Positions 1 through 6,700 of a stretch of DNA of 11,832 bases are shown in pieces; the stretch's first letter is position 1; every line of letters begins with the position of its first letter. Position numbers and translations under genes: made by a program. Under the pieces are notes generated by a model, which worked only from the letters and a program-made list of their open reading frames with translations, made no database searches and was not told the DNA's origin. The stretch lies in assembly GCA_022705545.1 (NCBI GenBank), contig JAKJEG010000004.1, positions 1-11,832 of the forward strand, written 5' to 3'. This stretch comes from Patescibacteria group bacterium. Its GTDB lineage: Bacteria; Patescibacteriota; Minisyncoccia; UBA6257.

Positions 1-906
1 TTCGTTTTTTAAATAATATTGTCTCTTTTCCTGAATGGGTTTTAATTGCTTATAAAGACAATCAGCCAATTCTTCTTTTAAACTTTGATAATGAATGCCA
101 GTAGAAAGATATAATCTTTCATAATCTTTTCTTCGTTCTTCGCCTTCAAATAATTCTACTAAAATTAATAGAGTTAAAACTCCTCCTTTGGCTGGCAATT
201 TTTTCCCTCGGCCACTATCTGTTGGGACCTTGGCAATTTTCTTTTTGATAGTTTGATAATCATCAATTAAAGAAATATAACTTTCTGGTTTAGTTTTAGA
301 CATTTTTCCCTCACCAGTTAAAGAAGGAATATAAGAAGATTTAGTTAAATAGGCCTCAGGAGAAGGGAAAGTTTGACCAAAAAGCCGATTAAAATTTCTT
401 GCTACTTCTCGAGTCAATTCAAGGTGAGGCAATTGATCTTTGCCAACAGGGACTAATTCAGCCTTATATAATAAAATATCGGCCGCCATTAAAATGGGGT
501 AAGACAATAAACCAAGATTGATATAGTTTTTTTGTTGGCTCTTTTTTTCTTTATAGGTTGGTAATTGTTCTAAACGGGAAACAGGATAAATAGTAGAAAA
601 ATAATAAGCTAATTCTAAATGCTCGGGGATTTGCGATTGGATAATTAAATGAGCTTTTTTATAATCAAGACCACAAGCCAAATATTCTAAAACTAATTCT
701 TTAATTTGGTTAGGATACTCTTTTGGTGAATAAGGCGAAGTAATACCATGAAGATCAACAACCGCATAAAGGCAATCTAAATCTTTTCTTTCCTGTAATT
801 CCAAATAACCTTTGATGCCACCAAAATAATTGCCCAAATGAAGAGGACCAGTTGGCCGAGTGCCGGAAAAAACCTTAATTTTATGATTTTGATTTTTAGT
901 CGTCAT
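1..906 (-). CDS. trpS: Tryptophanyl-tRNA synthetase, 3' end cut by window edge
   Basis: Class I aminoacyl-tRNA synthetase that charges tRNA-Trp with tryptophan in the cytoplasm. My own translation from the ATG at 906 gives 302 residues with no stop before position 1, so the last few tens of residues of a normal ~330-residue TrpS lie outside the window. The N-terminus has GTRPTGPLHLGN (residues 15-26), which contains the HIGH-type ATP motif as HLGN. Further in are DLHGIT, MAADILLYKAELVPVGKDQ, and KMSKT at residues 201-205, the second class I signature. The ATG is only 6 nt from the 3' end of the upstream tRNA-Gly and has no Shine-Dalgarno sequence. No other ATG, GTG or TTG lies between it and the first conserved motif, so this start is favoured. 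It is probably cotranscribed with the tRNA. Identity is very secure; only the far 3' end is unseen. Confidence 0.96.
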   Translation of the reverse strand, partial: MTTKNQNHKIKVFSGTRPTGPLHLGNYFGGIKGYLELQERKDLDCLYAVVDLHGITSPYSPKEYPNQIKELVLEYLACGLDYKKAHLIIQSQIPEHLELAYYFSTIYPVSRLEQLPTYKEKKSQQKNYINLGLLSYPILMAADILLYKAELVPVGKDQLPHLELTREVARNFNRLFGQTFPSPEAYLTKSSYIPSLTGEGKMSKTKPESYISLIDDYQTIKKKIAKVPTDSGRGKKLPAKGGVLTLLILVELFEGEERRKDYERLYLSTGIHYQSLKEELADCLYKQLKPIQEKRQYYLKNE

Positions 907-912
907 TTTAAG

Positions 913-983
913 AGCGGGTGAAGGGAATCGAACCCTCGTATCTTGCTTGGAAGGCAAGTGCACTACCACTGTGCTACACCCGC
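913..983 (-). tRNA. tRNA-Gly, anticodon UCC
   Basis: Folding the minus strand by eye gives a full 71-nt cloverleaf. The acceptor stem is GCGGGTG with CACCCGC and the D arm is GCAC-AGTGGTA-GTGC. The anticodon arm is CTTGC-CTTCCAA-GCAAG, placing TCC at the anticodon. A 4-nt variable region follows, then the T arm GAGGG-TTCGATT-CCCTT with one G-U pair, then discriminator T. CCA is not encoded, because the next bases are CTT, so a CCA-adding enzyme is needed. UCC reads GGA and probably other GGN glycine codons. The anticodon is not UCA, so this gene gives no support for UGA-to-glycine recoding. It lies immediately upstream of trpS on the same strand. Confidence 0.97.
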
Positions 984-995
984 TTTTATTAACTT

Positions 996-1032
996 AATTT
1001 AAAAAAGATCATTTTCAGATCTTTTTTAAATT
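996..1032 (-). terminator. AT-rich perfect hairpin between the secreted-protein operon and tRNA-Gly
   Basis: Positions 996-1010 and 1018-1032 are perfect 15-bp inverted repeats around a 7-nt loop. The stem holds A6 on one side and T6 on the other, the form of a bidirectional intrinsic terminator, with GATC as its only GC-containing core. It lies downstream of the minus-strand operon ending at 1259 and 12 nt before tRNA-Gly. It could end read-through from that operon. Its outer edge overlaps the proposed tRNA promoter -10 box, so a transcript started there would carry only part of the stem. Confidence 0.55.
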
Positions 1033-1057
1033 ATACAATATTTTCAAGAAAAATCAA
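1030..1057 (-). promoter_or_regulatory. Putative sigma70-type promoter of tRNA-Gly-trpS
   Basis: Read on the minus strand: TTGATT (1052-1057), a 16-bp spacer, then TATAAT (1030-1035). The predicted start falls near 1022, giving a leader of about 40 nt before the mature tRNA. The -10 box is a perfect match and the -35 box matches 4 of 6. No other good promoter was seen between the stop at 1259 and the tRNA. Confidence 0.5.
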
Positions 1058-1109
1058 AATAACGATGAAAATAATGATGGGTGAATTATTAGCGGATTAA
1101 AATTTCAAT

Positions 1110-1125
1110 GGAGGAATTATCCTCC
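1110..1125. repeat. Short inverted repeat (6-bp stem, ATTA loop)
   Basis: GGAGGA-ATTA-TCCTCC is a perfect 6-bp inverted repeat in the non-coding stretch 984-1258. The arms contain the GGAGG string, otherwise nearly absent from this window, but no start codon with a plausible gene lies at ribosome-binding distance, so it is not read as a ribosome binding site. It abuts the next repeat element and may be part of it. Confidence 0.5.
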
Positions 1126-1133
1126 CCTTCTAG

Positions 1134-1167
1134 AGAGATTGCTACTCTCACTGCATTCCCTCGCAAT
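1134..1167. repeat. REP-like dispersed palindromic repeat copy (probable)
   Basis: On the plus strand the element runs from GAGATTGC at its left edge to CTCGCAAT at its right edge, with ATTGC (1138-1142) and GCAAT (1163-1167) as inverted ends. From memory this matches the outline of a family of extragenic palindromes found in many bacteria, with GAGATTGC...CTCGCAAT ends. That resemblance is recalled, not searched. The interior is divergent from the usual form and pairs poorly, so this may be a decayed copy. A second small stem, GAGAG/CTCTC, overlaps its left end. Confidence 0.45.
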
Positions 1168-1180
1168 AACAATCAAATCT

Positions 1181-1229
1181 AATTAACGACATCGCAAGTC
1201 GTTAATTTTTAACAACGACTTGCGATGTC
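1181..1229. repeat. Overlapping alternative hairpins downstream of the secreted-protein operon
   Basis: Two perfect inverted repeats share sequence. The long one pairs 1188-1203 with 1214-1229 (16 bp, 10-nt loop). The short one pairs 1181-1190 with 1198-1207 (10 bp, 7-nt loop). They cannot form together. On the minus strand the long hairpin begins about 30 nt after the stop of the 462-residue protein, so it could be a 3' end or RNA-stabilising structure. Neither strand has a clean T run right after the stem, so an intrinsic terminator is not certain. Confidence 0.55.
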
Positions 1230-1258
1230 TAAATATTTAAAATGTTATTATTCATCCG

Positions 1259-2647
1259 TTACTTTCTTGGACAACAAAGAATATAACAATCATAACCTTT
1301 ACCCGGACAGCCACCGCATCCTCCTGATTGTTTATAATAGCCAGAAGGACACTTTAAACAATTATCAACCGTTGAGCATCTTCCTTCTTGACGTTGACAG
1401 CTACCACCAGAAGAAGTCTGCTGGGTTTGTTGAGACTGACTAGAAGAAGATGGAATGCTGGTCCCGCCGCCAGAAGAAGTCCCACCACAATCAGCGTTAG
1501 TTTTACATCGATCAGCAGGACAAACAGATTGATTTAATTCTCTTATGCTACAAACATTACCTCTACAATCGCGATAGCGACAAGTTTGGCCTGAGCTACC
1601 GCCAGTTTGAGTTTGTTGAGCAGTCCCAGTTAAAGGAGCGCCACCAGGAGTGCAGGTGCTTTGGCAAGGAGTATCAGAAGCATAGGGTTGGCATTTATCT
1701 CCTTGGCAAGAGCTTCCTGGTGAATATTTATAGCAGACATAAGAAGATTTTTTGCAATTAGATTGACACTCACTAATAGTTCGATAGTAAGGAGGTTTGC
1801 TATAAGTGCTGAGATCAGTATATACACTATACTTACATTGACCTGTTGTCTGGTCACAAAAATATCTGCTAACTTTATTATCAGCTTTTTTAGTCGTGGT
1901 GGTTGGTCTTTTAGTTGTTGGAGTAGTCATACTTTGGTTGCTTAATTGTTGAAATGCAGCCCAAGAAGGAGTAGTTGGGGTAGAAGGTTGATTCGTGGTG
2001 GTTGGTTTTTTAGTGGTTGGGGTAGTCATACTTTGGTTGCTTAATTGTTGAAATGCAGCCCAAGAAGGAGCAGCTGGAGCAGAAGGCTGAGAAGTTTGTT
2101 GTTGTTGTTGCTGCTGCTGTTGTTGTTGGGAGCTGACACTTTGAGTATCTATCTGATGAAATTCAGCCCAAGAAGGAGCAGCTGGAGTAGAAGGCTGGGT
2201 TGACGGTTGAGATGAAGGTTGAGATGAAGATTGAGTTGAAGGTTGTTGAGAAGTAATCTGTTGCTGAACAGTTTGGAATTGATTAACAACACCTGTAACC
2301 CCTGTATAAACGTGGTTTAAAGCATTACCAGCCTGAGGAGAAATATTGGTTAAGGTTTGAATAAAATCTTCTGGGCTTTTAATTTCGCTAAAATCTTTAA
2401 CCGTATCAACAAGTTTTTCTGCTTGCTGAAGGGATGGGGCTATTTCTTGCGATACAGAATTTTTTTGAACATTAATCCAATCTTTAATGGCTTCCTGAAG
2501 TTTTCCTGTCGGTAATTTGCCATTAAAAAAAGATCTAAATAAGTTTTCTCCGCTAATACCTTCTGATTTTTTTATGGGCAGAAAAACAATTGTCAACAGA
2601 AGAGCAACAAAAAGGAAGAAAGATAATTTTTGGTGATTTTTTTTCAT
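1259..2647 (-). CDS. Exported repeat protein with polyQ stalk and cysteine-rich C-terminal half
   Basis: No named family was recognised. The 462-residue product starts with a charged stretch and a hydrophobic segment (about residues 9-25), an export signal or membrane anchor without an obvious signal-peptidase site. Residues 30-130 look helical. Residues 131-255 are low-complexity Ser/Gln/Pro/Thr with an 11-Gln run (174-184) and three PSWA-F units (from about 158, 194 and 227). All 24 cysteines lie between residues 264 and 459, in about four clusters: 264-298, 305-332, 356-387 and 417-459, the last ending in CCPRK. The first two clusters both end in CQS-N/T-C, suggesting duplicated modules. 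An even cysteine count and export suggest disulfides outside the cytoplasm. The gene follows the 344-residue secreted protein with a 26-bp gap, so they likely form one operon. A surface stalk with a disulfide-rich head, perhaps for attachment, is inference only. Confidence 0.85.
   Translation of the reverse strand: MKKNHQKLSFFLFVALLLTIVFLPIKKSEGISGENLFRSFFNGKLPTGKLQEAIKDWINVQKNSVSQEIAPSLQQAEKLVDTVKDFSEIKSPEDFIQTLTNISPQAGNALNHVYTGVTGVVNQFQTVQQQITSQQPSTQSSSQPSSQPSTQPSTPAAPSWAEFHQIDTQSVSSQQQQQQQQQQQTSQPSAPAAPSWAAFQQLSNQSMTTPTTKKPTTTNQPSTPTTPSWAAFQQLSNQSMTTPTTKRPTTTTKKADNKVSRYFCDQTTGQCKYSVYTDLSTYSKPPYYRTISECQSNCKKSSYVCYKYSPGSSCQGDKCQPYASDTPCQSTCTPGGAPLTGTAQQTQTGGSSGQTCRYRDCRGNVCSIRELNQSVCPADRCKTNADCGGTSSGGGTSIPSSSSQSQQTQQTSSGGSCQRQEGRCSTVDNCLKCPSGYYKQSGGCGGCPGKGYDCYILCCPRK
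1895..2200. repeat. In-frame 99-bp tandem repeat with partial third copy and glutamine-codon tract
   Basis: Two near-identical 99-bp units (1895-1993 and 1994-2092) encode 33-residue units of type PSWAAFQQLSNQSMTTPTTK. A third partial copy near 2158-2200 encodes PSWAEFHQ. The shared GCCCAAGAAGGA string starts at 1959, 2058 and 2166, so the spacing is 99 and then 108 bp. Between the second and third copies lies an 11-codon glutamine tract (2096-2128: on the coding strand CAA x3, CAG x3, CAA x5). All steps are multiples of three, so the frame is kept. Confidence 0.9.
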
Positions 2648-2673
2648 AGATTTTGATTTATTTTAATAAATAT

Positions 2674-3708
2674 TTATTGACAAACACCAAATAAATCATT
2701 GACCTTTGTTTCCTTAAGACCAGGACAACACTTTTCATTGATATTACCTAAAGAAGGATCATAAACAACAAATTCTCCTTTAGGGACACAACTAGTTGCT
2801 GAACCGCTAGAAGCAGTAGTAGGTTCAGCATAAGTCTGTTTAACTAAATAATCATTAGAATTAAAACAATCTAAAGCAAAGAAATCTTGTTGAGAACTTG
2901 CTAAAGGCAAAGTCAAAGAGCCAGTTGGATTAACATAATAATAATTATTCATATCACTGCCTCTAGAAAGTAAACAATAAGTAGCGCCACTAGAACTGGG
3001 TATTTGCCAAGATAAATTGACTTGATTGCCTGAGCGAAGAGCCTGCATTAATCCATCTTGATAACGAGTATAATTAACAGTTACTCGACTAATATCTCTA
3101 GCTCTTAATTCTCCTTTTTCATTATAGCATTCAACTACAAAATCAGTTAATCTGATTGGCCGAACTCGAGCAGCGAAAACATATTTTTCAATATCAACTT
3201 TGCCTAAATTTAAAAATTCCTGAGCCCCAACTTTTGTCTGCCAGTATTGATAAAAATCCACTGGCTGACAATATTTAATATCGCCTTTATTTAAAATATA
3301 TAAATTTAAAAAGACCGTATCTCCTAAACCACCAACTTTTTCCGGAACAGCAACCAAATCAATTTTTGGCTTTAAATCTTTATCAGTAATAATTACTTCT
3401 TTAGATTGGAATGATTTTGTCCTGTTATTAAAACAAAACAAAGTGTAAGTAGTAGGATATTGAGGATAAACTATTTGTTGACCACTAGCAGTAAATTTAT
3501 TAGTCCACATCGAGCCAATAGGAAAACAAAAATTAGCTTGAGGGGCAGACCATTTTAATAAAAAGCCCTCTCCAGAAGGAGTGGCGGTAAAACTACCAAT
3601 TAAATCGGTTTGAGCCTGAGCTTTGGTGATTTTCGAAAAAAGAAAAATCGAAGTAATGATTATTCCTAAAAAAATAGCAATAAGAAAATAATTTTTTTTG
3701 TTTTTCAT
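2674..3708 (-). CDS. Secreted protein with three Cys-paired Ig/FN3-like domains and CCPG tail
   Basis: This 344-residue protein has a clear signal peptide: lysines at residues 2-6, a hydrophobic core at about 8-25, and likely cleavage after AQA near residue 32. The rest looks like beta-sandwich domains, each with exactly two cysteines: 61/92 (LKWSAP ... TTYTLFC), 147/194 and 245/281 (NLSWQIP ... FFALDC). The W/L-rich strand and the 'TYTL-C' strand resemble Ig-like domains known from Parcubacteria surface proteins; this is recalled resemblance, not a search. A short tail (304-344) carries C307, C327, C328 and C343 with CCPG, a small disulfide module. It is the first gene of an operon with the 462-residue Cys-rich protein, and both end in CC-containing modules. 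No enzyme motif was seen. A structural or binding role at the cell surface is inference. There is no Shine-Dalgarno sequence before the ATG. Confidence 0.88.
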   Translation of the reverse strand: MKNKKNYFLIAIFLGIIITSIFLFSKITKAQAQTDLIGSFTATPSGEGFLLKWSAPQANFCFPIGSMWTNKFTASGQQIVYPQYPTTYTLFCFNNRTKSFQSKEVIITDKDLKPKIDLVAVPEKVGGLGDTVFLNLYILNKGDIKYCQPVDFYQYWQTKVGAQEFLNLGKVDIEKYVFAARVRPIRLTDFVVECYNEKGELRARDISRVTVNYTRYQDGLMQALRSGNQVNLSWQIPSSSGATYCLLSRGSDMNNYYYVNPTGSLTLPLASSQQDFFALDCFNSNDYLVKQTYAEPTTASSGSATSCVPKGEFVVYDPSLGNINEKCCPGLKETKVNDLFGVCQ

Positions 3709-3718
3709 AATTTTAATT

Positions 3719-3763
3719 TATTGATTATTGATTATTAATGATTAATAATTGATTATTATTATA
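3719..3763. repeat. AT-only palindromic leader of the secreted-protein operon
   Basis: This stretch is almost pure A/T with a repeated ATTGATTATT pattern and a near-perfect palindrome: ATTATTAAT (3731-3739), one G, then ATTAATAAT (3741-3749). It lies between the -10 box and the ATG at 3708, so it forms the 5' leader of the operon. The same 9-mer occurs twice in the miaA/gatB gap (8677-8692) and once in the gatB/rplK gap (10189-10197). Confidence 0.6.
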
Positions 3764-3786
3764 AGGTTTTAAAAAAATCAAGTCAA
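3758..3786 (-). promoter_or_regulatory. Near-consensus sigma70-type promoter of the secreted-protein operon
   Basis: On the minus strand: TTGACT (3781-3786), a 17-bp spacer containing T7, then TATAAT (3758-3763). Eleven of twelve box positions match consensus and the spacing is ideal. The -35 box starts 2 bp after the dnaE stop codon. The predicted start near 3751 gives a leader of about 43 nt. The secreted-protein pair therefore has its own strong promoter and need not depend on dnaE read-through. Confidence 0.72.
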
Positions 3787-3788
3787 GT

Positions 3789-6700
3789 TTAACCATCTAA
3801 AGTTTTTATTTCCTCCAACCTTTCACCAATAATCTGAAAATTACCATTTTTTTGACCAATTCTTCCTTCAACCAAAACTACTTTATCTTCTTCTAAGGCT
3901 GACAAATTATTTTCTAAAACTGAAGGATAAAGAACAACCTCGATTGAATTTGTGTAATCAGAAATTCTGGTAAAAACCATTCTCTGGCCAAGTTTTGTTC
4001 TAATCATCTGAATTTTAGAGATAAAACCACAAACCCGGACCTTCTTGCCGGTATCGCGGGGGCTTAATTCTCCTATTTTTAAAGCCATTTTCTCTAAAAT
4101 ATTTTTATAATCATCTAAAGGATGAAAGGTTAAATAAAGACCAAGCAAATCCTTTTCCCAACCAATTCTTCTTTTTTTATCAGGAGATGGTTCGCCATAT
4201 TTCTTTTTTAATATTTCATAAATATCTTCCTCTCCTTTAAATAAAGCCATCTGAGAACTGTTTTGAGAACCATTTTTATTAATCCATTTAAGAATTTCTT
4301 CTAAATGATCATTTAATAATTCTCTTGAACCAAAACAATCCAAGGCACCAGCCTGAATTAAACTTTCTAAGGTTTTTTTATTTAATACTTGCTTGGGCAA
4401 TCTTTTAAGAAAATCCGTTAAATTTTTATAAGGACCATTTTTTTGTCTCTCTTCCTGAATAATATTGGCTACTCCGACACCAACGTTTTTAATAGCCGAA
4501 AGGCCAAAATGAATATTACCGGTTTCTTTATTAATACCAAATTCAGCAAAGGACTCGTTAACTGATGGCGGCAAAACTTTAATTTTTAATCTTTCGCATT
4601 CATTAATTTCAATAGCTATTCTGTCTAAATTGCCAAAATCAGAAGTCAATAAAGCAGCCATAAAAGCATTGGGATAATGGGCTTTTAGCCAAGCAGTTTG
4701 ATAAGCAATTCGGGCGTAAGAAGCAGCGTGAGCAGCATTAAAACCATATCGAGCAAAGGGTTCAATCCATTCCCAGATTTTTAAAGCCAAACCTTTGGAG
4801 TAACCATTGCTAACCATTCCATTAACAAATTTCACTTTTTGATCTTTTAATAAGCTTTTTATTTTTTTACCCACTGCCTTTCGCAAAATATCAGCTTCTC
4901 CCATAGTAAAACCCGCCATTTCATGAGCAATTTCCATTAATTGTTCTTGATAAACACAGATTCCATAAGTTCTTTCTAGAATTGATTTTAATTTTGGATG
5001 AAGATATTCTATTTTTTCTAAACCATGTTTTCTTCGAATATAAGTCGGAATAAATTCCATTGGACCAGGACGATAAAGAGCAATCATCGCAATTAAATCA
5101 TCAAATTTATTAGGCTTTAATTGTTGCAGATATTTTCTCATCCCGGCTGATTCTACCTGAAAAATTCCAATAGTTTCTCCTTTGGAAAGCAATTTATAAA
5201 CTAAAGGGTCGTCAAAACTAATTTTATCTAAATCAATTTCTTCGTTATAAACTTTTTTAATAATCCTTAAACTATTTTTAATAATAGTTAAGTTAGCCAA
5301 TCCCAAAATATCAATTTTTAAAAGGCCTATTTTTTCTAAAGAATACATATCGTATTGGCTCACGATTTCTTTATCTGATCGACTCGAGTGCTGTAAGGGC
5401 GTGTAATTGGTTAATGGCTCACGAGAAATAATTACCCCTGCTGCATGAGTGGAGGCATGCCGGGCAACTCCTTCTAACTTTTTGGCCATAGTAATAATTT
5501 CATTAGCTTCTTCATCCTCTTCAGCTAATTTTTTTAACTCTGGAATTGTGTTTAGGGCTGTTTCTAAATCTAAATTAAAAGGAATTAATTTGGAAATTTT
5601 GTCCCCTAAAGAATAAGGTTTTCCCAAAGCTCGACACACATCCCTCACTGCTAACCGGGCTTTCATAATGCCAAAAGTTACAATCTGAGCAACATGATCC
5701 TGACCATATTTATTAGTTATATAATTGATTAACTCGCCTCTTCTTACATCAGACACATCTAAATCAATATCTGGCGGTTGAATTCTTTCCGGGTTTAAAA
5801 ACCTTTCAAAATATAAATTATATTTAATTGGATCAATAGCAGTAATTGACAGGACATAAGCCACCAAAGAACCAGCCGCTGACCCACGAGTGTTAGTTAA
5901 AATATTATTTTCTCGAGCAAATTTAATAATATCATTGATAATTAAAAAATAATCAGCAAAACCAGTTTTTTTAATCACTTCTAATTCATATTCCAATCTT
6001 TCTTTCGCTTTTAGATCGTCATTAGAGTAATATAAAGGAAATCTCTCATAAGCCAATTCTTTTAAATATTCAAAAGAATCCTTATTAGAAGGAACTTCAA
6101 AATGGGGCAAAATTACTTGTCCCAATTTTAATTCTAAATTACACTCATCAACTATTTTTTTAATATTATCAAACAAAAATGGATAATCTTTAAAATCATT
6201 GATTACTTCTTCGGGGCTTTTAAAATGCAAATCCATCTGGGCCATAGAAAATCGTTCTCCTTCTTCTAAAAAAGAATTAGTCTGGACTGCCAAAAGTACT
6301 TCGTGAGCTTTTTTGTCTTCTTTGTTTAGATAATGATTATCACAAGTAACAACTGCTGGAATGCCTAATTCTTTGGAAAGTTGTAAGAGGCCCTGATTAA
6401 TTTTTGATTGCTCTTTTAATTCTGGGTGGTGCTGGAGTTCTAAATAAAAATTACCTTCAAAAATTTCCTGATATTCCTGGCTAATTTCTTTGGCTTTTTC
6501 TAAATGGTTGTTTAAAATTAACCTCGGTATTTCTCCTTGGGCGCAGCCGGATAAAGCAATCAACCCGCGGCTGTAATTTTTTAAAGTTTGTTTATCAACT
6601 CGAGGTTTATAATAAAAACCTTCGAGCTCGCCAATGGTGACTAATTTTAAAAGATTTTGATAACCTTCTTCGTTTTTTGCCAAAAGAGTGAGATGATAGT

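Noticed and set aside
913..983. UGA recoded as glycine (genetic code 25)
   Set aside because: The tRNA anticodon is UCC rather than UCA, no gene has an internal TGA, and miaA ends normally at TGA.
1110..1125. GGAGG as a ribosome binding site for a hidden small gene
   Set aside because: No in-frame start and sustained ORF of plausible composition follows on either strand, and the string is part of a symmetric hairpin.
1225..1443. 72-residue plus-strand ORF
   Set aside because: It is antisense to the 3' end of the Cys-rich protein gene, begins inside a hairpin arm, has no promoter, and its protein shows no recognisable domain. Treated as a shadow.
1630..1945. Two further ORFs (1630-1857 minus, 1763-1945 plus) within the Cys-rich gene
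   Set aside because: Both lie wholly inside the 462-residue gene in other frames and arise from its biased, repetitive codons.
1895..2200. CRISPR array
   Set aside because: The repeats are long, contiguous and in frame within a coding region, without unique spacers or nearby cas genes.
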